Source of the DNA: Kiloniellaceae bacterium
GTDB lineage: Bacteria; Pseudomonadota; Alphaproteobacteria; Kiloniellales; J153
Direction of reading: 5' to 3'
DNA: 64,000 nucleotides
Assembly (NCBI GenBank): GCA_021776095.1
Contig: JAJFGO010000098.1
Span: 87,094-151,093, forward strand
The position numbers were made by a program, and so were the translations under genes. The notes under the pieces were generated by a model. It saw nothing but the letters and a program-made list of their open reading frames with translations, ran no database searches and was not told the origin of the DNA. Shown piece after piece: positions 57,326-64,000 of the stretch. Positions within the stretch are counted from its first letter, which is position 1. Each line of letters starts with the position of its first letter.

Positions 57326-57943
57326 TCAAGCCCGTCGCCGGAAAATCAAGCTCAAGTTATTGGCCGGCATAGCTACGGTTTCCGCAAGCTCAAGGCCGGC
57401 GGCCCGGGCGCGTTCGGTCACGGCCTCCATATCCCGCACGCCCCACTCCGGGTTTTGGGCACGCAGGGCGCGGTCGAATTCGGCGTTGCTGGGTGCGGTA
57501 TGGCTGCCGTCGCGACGAAACGGCCCATAGAAAAATAGCAGACCGGTTTTGGACAGGATCTCGCCGGCGCCGCGTATCAATCCTTCGCCGGCCGCCCAAG
57601 GCGCGATATGGATCATATTGATACACAGGATCGCGGCCATTTGCCCAGGCAGGGCCGTTTCCCAATCGGGGTTGCTCACGTCGATTGATAAGGGCGCCCG
57701 CAGATTGGTCAGGTTTGATTGGGCGCGCCAGGCGGCAATGCTGTGCCGAGCTTCCGGGTTCGGATCGCTCGGCTGCCAGTCGATTTCAGGGAAGGCGCCA
57801 GCGAAGGCCGCCGCGTGTTGGCCGGTACCGCTGGCGATCTCTAACGCGACGCCCTTGTCCGGCAAGTGTCGGCGCAGGACCGCGAGTATCGGCGCCTGGT
57901 TGCGGGCGGCGGCGGGCGCGCGGGCGAGGGCCTCACCGCTCAT
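57326..57943 (-). CDS. DUF938 family SAM-dependent methyltransferase
   Basis: A 205-residue class I methyltransferase-like protein. Motif I is ALEIASGTGQHAAAFAGAFP and the acidic strand end is WQPSDPNPEA; ILCINMIHIAPWAA contains the motif IV region. These match DUF938, whose substrate is unknown. The open frame extends far upstream across the cytochrome gene in another phase; ATG 57943 was chosen where the family begins. It lies 25 bases downstream of the cytochrome c gene, probably in one transcript. Confidence 0.86.
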   Translation of the reverse strand: MSGEALARAPAAARNQAPILAVLRRHLPDKGVALEIASGTGQHAAAFAGAFPEIDWQPSDPNPEARHSIAAWRAQSNLTNLRAPLSIDVSNPDWETALPGQMAAILCINMIHIAPWAAGEGLIRGAGEILSKTGLLFFYGPFRRDGSHTAPSNAEFDRALRAQNPEWGVRDMEAVTERARAAGLELAETVAMPANNLSLIFRRRA

Positions 57944-57968
57944 GTTAGCCGGGCCCGTTGGGCCCGCC

Positions 57969-58361
57969 TCATTTGGGGACCAGGGTTTCGACAAAGGCCA
58001 CGACATCCTCGATCTGGTCGAATGTGATCTCGAAGGGCGTGACCACTGAGGGTAGGTCGGTCCAGGCCGGCACGCCGGGAACCCGCACGAAGACCGGATG
58101 CGGTCGCCGGTCGAAAAAAGTCTGAAATCGGGGCCGCCAATCGTCGCGGCGAGCCAGGAGTTGAAATGATGGCGTGCTGTTGATACCGCCGTGGGGGTTG
58201 GCGTCGCCGACCACATGGCAGCGGGTACAGTGCGCGATCGCGATGTCCCGGCCGGCCTGAGCGTCGCCCTTGCCGTTGCCCTGACCGGTATCCTGGGCGT
58301 GGCCTGCCGCGGAAACGAAGGCGCCGCCACAAAATACAGCGATGGCTAGAAGACGAATCAT
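57969..58361 (-). CDS. Secreted monohaem cytochrome c without a distal Met
   Basis: A 130-residue exported protein with a signal peptide (about 1-22, ending GHAQD) and haem motif CTRCH at 45-49. The mature protein has no Met at all, so the usual Met sixth ligand is missing. His57 (NPHGG) and His88 (RRPHPVF) are the candidates instead, or the haem may be five-coordinate. The C-terminal helix IEDVVAFVETLV is typical of class I cytochromes. Close upstream neighbour of the DUF938 gene. Confidence 0.85.
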   Translation of the reverse strand: MIRLLAIAVFCGGAFVSAAGHAQDTGQGNGKGDAQAGRDIAIAHCTRCHVVGDANPHGGINSTPSFQLLARRDDWRPRFQTFFDRRPHPVFVRVPGVPAWTDLPSVVTPFEITFDQIEDVVAFVETLVPK

Positions 58362-58452
58362 GGCTGCAAACCTAGCGCCTCCGATCCGGCTTGAGAAGAT
58401 GGCGCATTTATCGGTACCATGCGCTCAGGATAGATCAACCGGGGAGACCAGG

Positions 58453-59157
58453 ATGACGGACAAGAAGGTCGCGGTGGTGACCGCCGGCGGCAGCGGCATG
58501 GGCGCCGGCGCGGCCCGCAAATTGGCGCAAGACGGATACGCCGTGGCGATCCTGTCATCATCGGGCAAGGGCGAGGCCTTGGCGAGGGAACTCGATGGCT
58601 TGGGCGTCACCGGATCGAACCGCTCGGTTGACGACATACGGCGCACGATCGAGGGCGCGTTCGAGCGTTGGGGCCGAATCGATGTCCTGGTGAACAGCGC
58701 CGGTCACGGACCCAAGGGCCCGGTTCTGGAGATATCCGACGAAGATTGGCACACCGGGATGGAGGTGTACTTGTTGAACGTCGTGCGCACCGCCCGGTTG
58801 GTCACGCCGATCATGCAAAAACAGGGTGGCGGCGCAATCGTCAATATCTCGACCTATGCGACCTTCGAGCCCGATCCCACGTTCCCGACCTCTGGCGTGT
58901 TCCGCGCCGGTCTGGCCGCTTTCACCAAGCTTTTCGCCGACCGCTACGCGCCCGATAACATCCGCATGAACAATGTCTTGCCCGGATTCATAGACAGCCT
59001 GCCGGAGAAGGAATCCTTCCGCGCCCGTATCCCCATGGGGCGTTACGGCCAGGTCGACGAAATCTCCGAAACCGTGGCTTTTCTGGCGTCCGACAAATCG
59101 AGCTACATCACCGGCCAAAACATTCGGGTCGACGGCGGCATCACCCGCTCGGTCTGA
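58453..59157 (+). CDS. SDR-family oxidoreductase with substituted YxxxK
   Basis: A 234-residue Rossmann-fold short-chain dehydrogenase-like protein. The cofactor motif is TAGGSGMGAG (10-19) and NSAG (81-84). Catalytic Ser133 is present. The expected Tyr-xxx-Lys is Ser147-Gly-Val-Phe-Arg151 in FPTSGVFRAGLAAF, so both proton-relay residues are replaced. The C-terminal ITGQNIRVDGGITRSV is normal. It may bind NAD(P) but react differently or not at all. ATG 58453 follows AGACCAGG. Divergent from the cytochrome c gene. Confidence 0.88.
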   Translation: MTDKKVAVVTAGGSGMGAGAARKLAQDGYAVAILSSSGKGEALARELDGLGVTGSNRSVDDIRRTIEGAFERWGRIDVLVNSAGHGPKGPVLEISDEDWHTGMEVYLLNVVRTARLVTPIMQKQGGGAIVNISTYATFEPDPTFPTSGVFRAGLAAFTKLFADRYAPDNIRMNNVLPGFIDSLPEKESFRARIPMGRYGQVDEISETVAFLASDKSSYITGQNIRVDGGITRSV

Positions 59158-59172
59158 TAGGGGGAGGCCTTT

Positions 59173-60420
59173 CTAGCCGACCGATTTCAAGCGGCGGTCG
59201 TGCGGCCGGCCGGCGCCGTGCGCGGCTTCCCATTCGGCCATGTAATCGCGGGTCAAGGGTAACGCGTCGATCGACTTGGTCAGCTGGATCTGCGCAACGA
59301 TCTGACCCTGATGGCGGAAGGTCATCTCGGAGGCCGCCAGGTAGTACTCCCACATCCGGCAGAAGCGCTCGTCGTAGAGCGCCGCCGCCTCATCCCAATT
59401 GGCCAGGAATCGATCGCGCCAATGACGCAACGTCTTGGCGTAGTGCAGGCGCAGAACCTCCAAGTCGGTGACCCAAAGCCCTGAACGCTCGGTCACGGGA
59501 AGGATCTCGGACAAAGCTGGGCAATAGCCGCCGGGAAAGATGTACTTGCGAATCCAGGGATTGGTGTTCGAAGGCGGATCCCGATGGACGATGGTGTGCA
59601 GCAAAGCCACGCCGTCATCCGCCAAGAGTTCGTGCATCTTTCTGAAAAACTGCCGGTAGTGTGGAGTCCCGACATGCTCGAACATCCCGACCGAGACAAT
59701 CCGGTCGAAAACCTGGGTAACTTCGCGGTAGTCGCGCAACTGAAAATCGACCCGGTCGTTCAGGCCCGCTTCCTCGGCGCGCCGGCAGGCGACCCGGTAC
59801 TGTTCCTTCGACAGGGTGATACCGGTCACGCGAACCCCGGCCACTCGGGCCAGATAAAGGGCCATGCCGCCCCAGCCGGAGCCGATGTCCAGCACATGCT
59901 GCCCTGGCGCTAGACGCAGCTTGGCGGCGATGTGGCGCTTTTTTGCCTCCTGGGCCTCTTCCAGGCTCATCCCGGGCTCCGAGAAATAAGCGCAGGAGTA
60001 TTGCCGGTCGGGATCGAGGAACATGGCGTAGAGCTGGTCTGAAAGGTCGTAATGGTGTGCGACGTGCTTTTGCGCCCGGCCGCGCGGGTTGGCCTGGGCA
60101 AGACCGCGCCACAGCTGTCTGAGGCGCAAAGTGATGGCATCCCAAGTGCCCATGAAATCTTCGCCGACATTGCGGCCGATCAGGTCGAGCAGGTCGTAGA
60201 CCGAGCCTTGCTCAATCGTCATGGTGCCGTCCATGTAGGCTTCGCCGGTATAAAGTCGGGGGTTCATCCAGAGTTTTCGATGCAGGCTGGGATCGTGCAG
60301 CCGAACCACAACGCTCGGCCCGGACGTTGGATCGCCCATGCGATGCGACACCCCATGGGCATCTATTAGCGTTAACTCGCCCTGCCGGATGAATGACCGC
60401 AGGAACTTGGCCAGAATCAT
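59173..60420 (-). CDS. cfa: Cyclopropane-fatty-acyl-phospholipid synthase
   Basis: A 415-residue SAM-dependent enzyme that adds a methylene bridge to unsaturated acyl chains of membrane phospholipids. The SAM motif is VLDIGSGWGGMALYLA. Conserved active-site segments include HYDLSDQLYAMFLD, YSCAYF, FEHVG and HYAKTLRHWRDRF. The N-terminal lipid-binding domain starts about residue 1. ATG 60420 was chosen for GGAGG five bases before it; a GTG at 60453 is in frame. It is convergent with the SDR gene across 15 bases. Confidence 0.94.
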   Translation of the reverse strand: MILAKFLRSFIRQGELTLIDAHGVSHRMGDPTSGPSVVVRLHDPSLHRKLWMNPRLYTGEAYMDGTMTIEQGSVYDLLDLIGRNVGEDFMGTWDAITLRLRQLWRGLAQANPRGRAQKHVAHHYDLSDQLYAMFLDPDRQYSCAYFSEPGMSLEEAQEAKKRHIAAKLRLAPGQHVLDIGSGWGGMALYLARVAGVRVTGITLSKEQYRVACRRAEEAGLNDRVDFQLRDYREVTQVFDRIVSVGMFEHVGTPHYRQFFRKMHELLADDGVALLHTIVHRDPPSNTNPWIRKYIFPGGYCPALSEILPVTERSGLWVTDLEVLRLHYAKTLRHWRDRFLANWDEAAALYDERFCRMWEYYLAASEMTFRHQGQIVAQIQLTKSIDALPLTRDYMAEWEAAHGAGRPHDRRLKSVG

Positions 60421-60471
60421 CTTTGCCTCCGCACCGGTTAATCGCTGCGTCACGTACAAGGTTGCAGAAAT

Positions 60472-60501
60472 CCTAAACGGGAAATTGCTTTTCTTTCAAG
60501 C
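60472..60501 (-). promoter_or_regulatory. Candidate promoter for cfa
   Basis: On the minus strand TTGAAA (60496-60501) and TAGGAT (60472-60477) are 18 bases apart, 51 bases before the cfa start, in the A+T-rich divergent gap. Confidence 0.35.
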
Positions 60502-60522
60502 ATTATATGGTCTTAGGTTGTA

Positions 60523-60534
60523 GGTCGACCTATG
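60523..60534. promoter_or_regulatory. 12-bp perfect palindrome in the cfa/glucosaminidase gap
   Basis: TAGGTCGACCTA reads the same on both strands. It lies just upstream of the candidate cfa -35 box, so a dimeric regulator could act there. No specific factor can be named. Confidence 0.3.
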
Positions 60535-60648
60535 AAATAGGACTTGCGCGGCCCCAGGGCTCAGACCATTTACCGGTGTCTTAAGACCTTTCGCCTAGCC
60601 TCCCAGCGGCGGGATAGCACAGTGAGGATCTTGAGAACCTTGGGGATC

Positions 60649-61575
60649 ATGGGGACTATATCTTGGAATCGACAGGTCCTGGGCCCGGGCCATAACGCCC
60701 GGCCGGTTCTGGTCGCGGCCATGCTGGTGTTTCTGGGCGCGCTGGCCCCGATTCATCTGGGCATTGAGCTGACCCGCGGGATATCGACGCCCGGTCCCCG
60801 CTCGGTCGATGACGTATTGCTCGATTTGGGCCGTCAGGGCTTCGACTTGGACGCGGTAGCTGCGGCCGGGGCGCAGGTCCCGCGTGTATTCCTGACTGCC
60901 TTGCCGCGCGATTGGCGCGACTTGGCGCAAGCCGCGGAGCGAAAGCGTGCCTTCACCATGGTCGTTCTGCCTCTGGTCTTACGCACCAATGAAATGCTCT
61001 TTGCCGTGCGCGGCCGCGTGCAGGCTCTATCCGCCCGCCTTGGGGCGGGTGGAAAGCTCTCCGAGAAGGACCGCGATTGGATTCTCGAACTGGCCACACA
61101 CCATAAGGTCGAGGTGCCCGAGGTGACCGAGAAGGTTCTGGCCGCGTTGGAACGCAAGATCGACATCGTTCCGCCGTCCCTGGCGATTGCCCAAGCGGCG
61201 ATCGAATCGGGTTGGGGGACGTCGCGCTACACAACCGAGGGCAACGCCCTGTTCGGGCAGTGGGCCGAAGAATCCGAGGACAGCATGGTGCCGAGTGGCC
61301 GCGACGCCGGGCGCACCTATGCCATTCAGAGCTTTTCCAGCCTGATCGACTCTGTCTCCGCCTATATGCGCAATCTCAATTCTCACCGGGCCTACCGGCG
61401 GTTTCGCGCGGCTCGGGCCGAGATGCGTAGCGCCGGCCAAGCGATCGCCGGGCCGGCCTTGGCGAAACACTTGGGGGCCTATTCCCAACAGGGCCCGAAA
61501 TACATCCGCGCTCTGGTTTCAATCATCGAAAAGAACAATCTGGACGCCCTGGACCGCGCAGCCTTGGGTTCCTAG
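60649..61575 (+). CDS. Bax-like glucosaminidase-domain protein
   Basis: A 308-residue envelope protein with an N-terminal signal anchor (about 18-38, ARPVLVAAMLVFLGALAPIH) and a C-terminal mannosyl-glycoprotein endo-beta-N-acetylglucosaminidase domain. Its catalytic Glu is Glu186 in QAAIESGWGTSRYTTEGNAL. The layout matches E. coli Bax, a periplasmic peptidoglycan hydrolase. ATG 60649 has GGGG four bases away; GTG 60622 is another in-frame start. Overlaps the convergent small membrane gene by four bases. Confidence 0.84.
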   Translation: MGTISWNRQVLGPGHNARPVLVAAMLVFLGALAPIHLGIELTRGISTPGPRSVDDVLLDLGRQGFDLDAVAAAGAQVPRVFLTALPRDWRDLAQAAERKRAFTMVVLPLVLRTNEMLFAVRGRVQALSARLGAGGKLSEKDRDWILELATHHKVEVPEVTEKVLAALERKIDIVPPSLAIAQAAIESGWGTSRYTTEGNALFGQWAEESEDSMVPSGRDAGRTYAIQSFSSLIDSVSAYMRNLNSHRAYRRFRAARAEMRSAGQAIAGPALAKHLGAYSQQGPKYIRALVSIIEKNNLDALDRAALGS

Positions 61576-61802
61576 TCCCTGGGGGGCTGTTGCTGGTCGT
61601 CGTGACCGTGACGACTGCTGTAAAATACCAGGGCCATGAGACCCCCGCCGAGAATCAGACTGAAGACGGCGCCGAGAATCATCGCGATCAGCCCGTGGAT
61701 GCCGATATCGACATCGGCCATGCTCCACCAGACATAGGCGCCCCCGGCGATGGCCAGGACGAGTAGCCCGATGAGTGAGATAATTAGCAAAACGCTGCGC
61801 AT
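61572..61802 (-). CDS. Hypothetical two-helix membrane protein (76 aa)
   Basis: A 76-residue protein with two hydrophobic helices (about 4-26, VLLIISLIGLLVLAIAGGAY, and 36-60) and a His/Asp/Gln-rich cytoplasmic tail (RHGHDDQQQPPRD). Start ATG 61802 has only a weak ribosome site. It resembles short conserved alphaproteobacterial membrane proteins without assigned roles. Confidence 0.65.
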   Translation of the reverse strand: MRSVLLIISLIGLLVLAIAGGAYVWWSMADVDIGIHGLIAMILGAVFSLILGGGLMALVFYSSRHGHDDQQQPPRD

Positions 61803-61910
61803 TTCAGTGCCAACCTAGTGCGGTCGGGCCGTGATGACCAGCGGCCCAGGCATCAATGCCCGACCAGGACAGGCGGCCCGGTCGATGCCGGGTGCGGTGC
61901 CAGATTCCCG

Positions 61911-61938
61911 TTGCTCTTGCGGCTCCGCGCGCTATAAA
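61911..61938 (+). promoter_or_regulatory. Candidate promoter for the tRNA-Leu pair
   Basis: TTGCTC (61911-61916) and TATAAA (61933-61938) with 16-base spacing, 50 bases before the first mature tRNA. Confidence 0.45.
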
Positions 61939-61988
61939 TCCGGCTCCCATGCCTTATTGGGTCCCTGGTCGCTCCGGGCGACCTCGGG

Positions 61989-62075
61989 GCGGCTGTGGCG
62001 GAATCGGTAGACGCGCAGCGTTGAGGGCGCTGTGGGGGAAACCCCGTGGAGGTTCAAGTCCTCTCAGCCGCACCA
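61989..62075 (+). tRNA. tRNA-Leu (anticodon GAG)
   Basis: 87 bases with encoded CCA and the long variable arm of class II tRNAs (GTGGGGGAAACCCCGT region). Acceptor GCGGCTG pairs with CAGCCGC. Anticodon stem-loop CAGCGTTGAGGGCGCTG gives GAG, reading CUC/CUU. Confidence 0.96.
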
Positions 62076-62106
62076 AGGCATGGTTAGGCGAATACGGTTT
62101 GACAAA

Positions 62107-62137
62107 GGCGGGCGGTTTCTAGTCTAACTCGCCCGCC
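62107..62137. other. Stem-loop between the two tRNA-Leu genes
   Basis: GGCGGGCG (62107-62114) pairs perfectly with CGCCCGCC (62130-62137), loop of 15 bases. No T-run follows, so it may be a processing structure rather than a terminator. Confidence 0.4.
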
Positions 62138-62142
62138 TGGAT

Positions 62143-62229
62143 GCGGCTGTGGCGGAACTGGTAGACGCGCTAGCTTCAGGTGCTAGTTCTCGCAAGGGAG
62201 TGGAGGTTCGAGTCCTCTCAGCCGCACCA
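62143..62229 (+). tRNA. tRNA-Leu (anticodon CAG)
   Basis: 87 bases with encoded CCA and a long variable arm. Acceptor GCGGCTG/CAGCCGC is identical to the previous tRNA. Anticodon stem-loop CTAGCTTCAGGTGCTAG gives CAG, reading CUG. Probably one transcript with tRNA-Leu(GAG), 67 bases upstream. Confidence 0.96.
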
Positions 62230-62265
62230 AGCTTTTCTCCTAGTATTGCCCGCCGAATTCTCTTC

Positions 62266-62772
62266 TCAAATCTCAGGTGTTATCGACAAGGCTTTGTTTT
62301 CGGCCCGAATTCGGATTGCGAGAACAGCCGCGTTCAAGATACTGAAGGCCAAGGCCAGGCCCCAGGCGCCGAATGCCAAGGGCAAGACCGCGATCTCCAG
62401 GACAACCACCAGGTAGTTGGGATGGCGCAGGAAACGGTAGGGACCGTGGCGCACCAGCGGCCGGCCGGGCACCACGACGATGCGCAAGGTCCATCGCGCG
62501 CCGAGACTGAGCACGACCCAGACGCGCGCGGCCTGTAGCACCAAATAGACTCCAAGCAGCCAAGAGTTCGGCTGTGTGTCGGGCGGAATCAGCAGGAACT
62601 GCGCTGCCAGCCAAGCGATGTGCAATAGCACGATCAGAGGATAGTGCGCCGCGCCATGCTCGACCCCACCCTCGGCCAACAACTGGCGGGTGTTGCGGCG
62701 CACGAGAAGCAGCTCGCCGAGCCTTTGGGCGGCGACCAGGAGCACAATGATTTGAGGCCAGCCCAAGGGCAT
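62266..62772 (-). CDS. Isoprenylcysteine carboxylmethyltransferase-family protein
   Basis: A 168-residue inner-membrane methyltransferase-like protein of the ICMT family with about four helices. The SAM-binding signature is RHGPYRFLRHPNYLVVVLEI. It starts five bases after the type III polyketide synthase gene. In Bacillus (bpsB) and Streptomyces (srsB) such enzymes methylate alkylpyrones or alkylresorcinols made by the adjacent synthase, so a tailoring role is likely. I chose ATG 62772; 31 codons are open upstream but lie inside the synthase gene. Confidence 0.87.
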   Translation of the reverse strand: MPLGWPQIIVLLVAAQRLGELLLVRRNTRQLLAEGGVEHGAAHYPLIVLLHIAWLAAQFLLIPPDTQPNSWLLGVYLVLQAARVWVVLSLGARWTLRIVVVPGRPLVRHGPYRFLRHPNYLVVVLEIAVLPLAFGAWGLALAFSILNAAVLAIRIRAENKALSITPEI

Positions 62773-62777
62773 GGGAT

Positions 62778-63830
62778 CTAAGGCGATTCCAAGAGCGCAA
62801 AGCCGGCACTGAAGCCTGGGCCTAGGGACGATAGTAAGGTGCGGCCCCGGAGGCCGCGCGACCAAGCGGCCTCGAGCACGAACATGACCGTCGCCGAGGA
62901 CATGTTGCCGTAGTCGCGCAAGACCTGACGGGCCTCAACCATGACACCAGGGTCCAATTGAAGGGCATCCTCCAGGGCCTCGATGACCTTGGCGCCGCCG
63001 GGGTGGCAGACGATGCCGTCCAATTCGGCCCGGCTCAGCCCTTGGCCGCTCAGAAACCGCTCGACCGCGGCGCGATAGTCGCGTCGTACTATACTGGGGA
63101 TATCGCGCGAGAAGAGCACGCCGAAGCCGTCTTCCTCGATGCGCCAGCCCATGACATCCAAGGTCTCGGGCCAGGTATATTCGCCCCAGCCCGTAATCGC
63201 CGGGCATCCATCGGGCGTGTCGCTGGACAGCAGGGCCGCCGCGGCGCCGTCGCCAAACAAGGCCGTGGCGATCACGTTGCTCTTGGAGGTATCGCTGGGC
63301 CGGAACGTTAGGCCGCAAAGCTCGACCACCAGGAACAAGATACGGGATCCCGGGGTGGCCTGGGCCAAGGCGGCGGCGCGAGCTAAGCCCAACACGCCGC
63401 CGGCGCAGCCCAGCCCGAAAATGGGTAGGCGTTGCACATCCCGGCGCAGCGGCATGCGCGCCATGAGGCAGGCGTCCAGGCTGGGCGTTGCCATCCCCGA
63501 GGTGGTGACCGTGACCACGGCGTCGACCGCTTCTGGCGCAATACCGGCGCGGGCCAGGCACGTTTCCGCCGCCCGATGCAGCAAATCGACGGCATGGCCG
63601 ACGAACAGCTCGCCGCGCTCTTTCCAACCGTGCGGCCGGGCATACCACTCCAAGGGCACACAGGAATAGCGTTGGCAAACGCCAGCGTTGCCGTAGACCG
63701 GCAGCAAGCGGGTTATATCCGTGCCCTGATCCATGAATATCCGGTGGGCGCGCTCGACCACCTCGTGCTGATCCAGCACATGGGGAGGTACGGCGGTTGC
63801 CAAGGCGTGGAGTCGAACTGGATGTGACAT
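62778..63830 (-). CDS. Type III polyketide synthase (chalcone/stilbene synthase family)
   Basis: A 350-residue homodimeric ketosynthase that extends an acyl-CoA with malonyl-CoA units and cyclises the chain. The catalytic triad is complete: Cys142 (FGLGCAGGVLGL), His276 (VCHPGG) and Asn309 (DYGNMSS). The adjacent methyltransferase-like gene suggests long-chain alkylpyrone or alkylresorcinol lipids, as in the srs and bps systems. ATG 63830 gives the family N-terminus; 29 codons are open upstream. Divergent from the hydrolase gene at the window end. Confidence 0.93.
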   Translation of the reverse strand: MSHPVRLHALATAVPPHVLDQHEVVERAHRIFMDQGTDITRLLPVYGNAGVCQRYSCVPLEWYARPHGWKERGELFVGHAVDLLHRAAETCLARAGIAPEAVDAVVTVTTSGMATPSLDACLMARMPLRRDVQRLPIFGLGCAGGVLGLARAAALAQATPGSRILFLVVELCGLTFRPSDTSKSNVIATALFGDGAAAALLSSDTPDGCPAITGWGEYTWPETLDVMGWRIEEDGFGVLFSRDIPSIVRRDYRAAVERFLSGQGLSRAELDGIVCHPGGAKVIEALEDALQLDPGVMVEARQVLRDYGNMSSATVMFVLEAAWSRGLRGRTLLSSLGPGFSAGFALLESP

Positions 63831-63904
63831 GCTATTTTCGTTGGGCCCTAAAGTAGACGTGGCTCTGAATAACCGAATTGCCAGAGCGGGAGTTTCACGA
63901 TTTG

Positions 63905-64000
63905 GTGCTGGAGACATTCAAACACGCCCGGATCGCCACCGAAGGCGCCGAAATCAACGTTCGAACGGCGGGCGAGGGGCCGCCCCTGCTGCTGTTGCAC
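63905..64000 (+). CDS. Alpha/beta hydrolase, N-terminal fragment (runs off window)
   Basis: The first 32 codons of a reading frame starting GTG 63905. The segment INVRTAGEGPPLLLLH ends with the HG-type oxyanion-hole start of alpha/beta hydrolases, and the run FKHARIATEG before it resembles haloacetate dehalogenase-like members. The catalytic residues lie beyond the window, so only the fold is supported. TTG 63902 is an alternative start. Confidence 0.6.
   Translation, partial: MLETFKHARIATEGAEINVRTAGEGPPLLLLH

Noticed and set aside
57944-58330. Long upstream extension of the DUF938 frame across the cytochrome c gene
   Set aside because: The cytochrome has a signal peptide and CTRCH in its own frame, while the extension is low-complexity Arg/Pro/Thr-rich sequence.

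Overview
The window is a GC-rich chromosomal segment from an alphaproteobacterium, most likely a member of the Rhodospirillales or a close relative. Three things point there. The run dgt-argS-SPOR-nagZ-M50-scpA-scpB-tatABC-serS-surE-pcm-nlpD-(small gene, ATPase)-yajC-secDF is a typical alphaproteobacterial housekeeping order. There is a GTTC-N7-GTTC LexA box before uvrA and a TTAA-N7-TTAA CtrA-type site before dgt. There is also a bacterial homologue of the mitochondrial complex I factor NDUFAF6. No phage, intact insertion sequence or CRISPR array was seen.

Left part (1-14.6 kb): metabolic and accessory genes. The first three genes (carbamate kinase, cut by the window edge; a DUF2877/AllH-type protein; a gamma-glutamyltransferase-like Ntn hydrolase resembling oxamate amidohydrolase) look like the end of an oxalurate/oxamate (purine ureide) catabolic operon. 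Then come a TlpA-type thioredoxin, an orphan flavin-dependent halogenase, ilvD, the ribosome-rescue factor arfB, an EamA transporter, an M81 peptidase, a peroxiredoxin-like protein, a GFA-family protein translationally coupled to xthA, a mandelate-racemase-family enzyme and an A-type Fe-S carrier.

Central part (14.7-34 kb): a long, mostly co-directional housekeeping block. It covers dNTP control (dgt), arginyl- and seryl-tRNA synthesis, cell-wall recycling and division (SPOR protein, nagZ, nlpD-like), chromosome condensation (scpA, scpB), the complete Tat translocase (tatABC), repair and survival (surE, pcm) and the Sec accessory proteins (yajC, secD, secF). Many stop/start overlaps (ATGA, GTGA, TAATG) indicate translational coupling.

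Right part (34-64 kb): short units of mixed orientation. They include a PuuD-like membrane protein, an NDUFAF6-like protein, a cupin and RraA pair, trmFO, an LLM oxidoreductase, two secreted c-type cytochromes, a class III nucleotide cyclase, uvrA with its SOS box, an EEP nuclease, ssb, a membrane HisKA protein without an ATPase domain, gyrA, coaD and tRNA-Lys. After these come an aldolase/dehydrogenase fusion of atypical composition, a third cytochrome c, an SDR lacking the usual YxxxK pair, cfa, a Bax-like glucosaminidase, two tRNA-Leu genes and a type III polyketide synthase with a carboxyl-methyltransferase-like partner (probable alkylresorcinol/alkylpyrone operon). The window ends inside an alpha/beta hydrolase gene.

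All functions are inferred from sequence motifs and recalled family knowledge; no database search was run.
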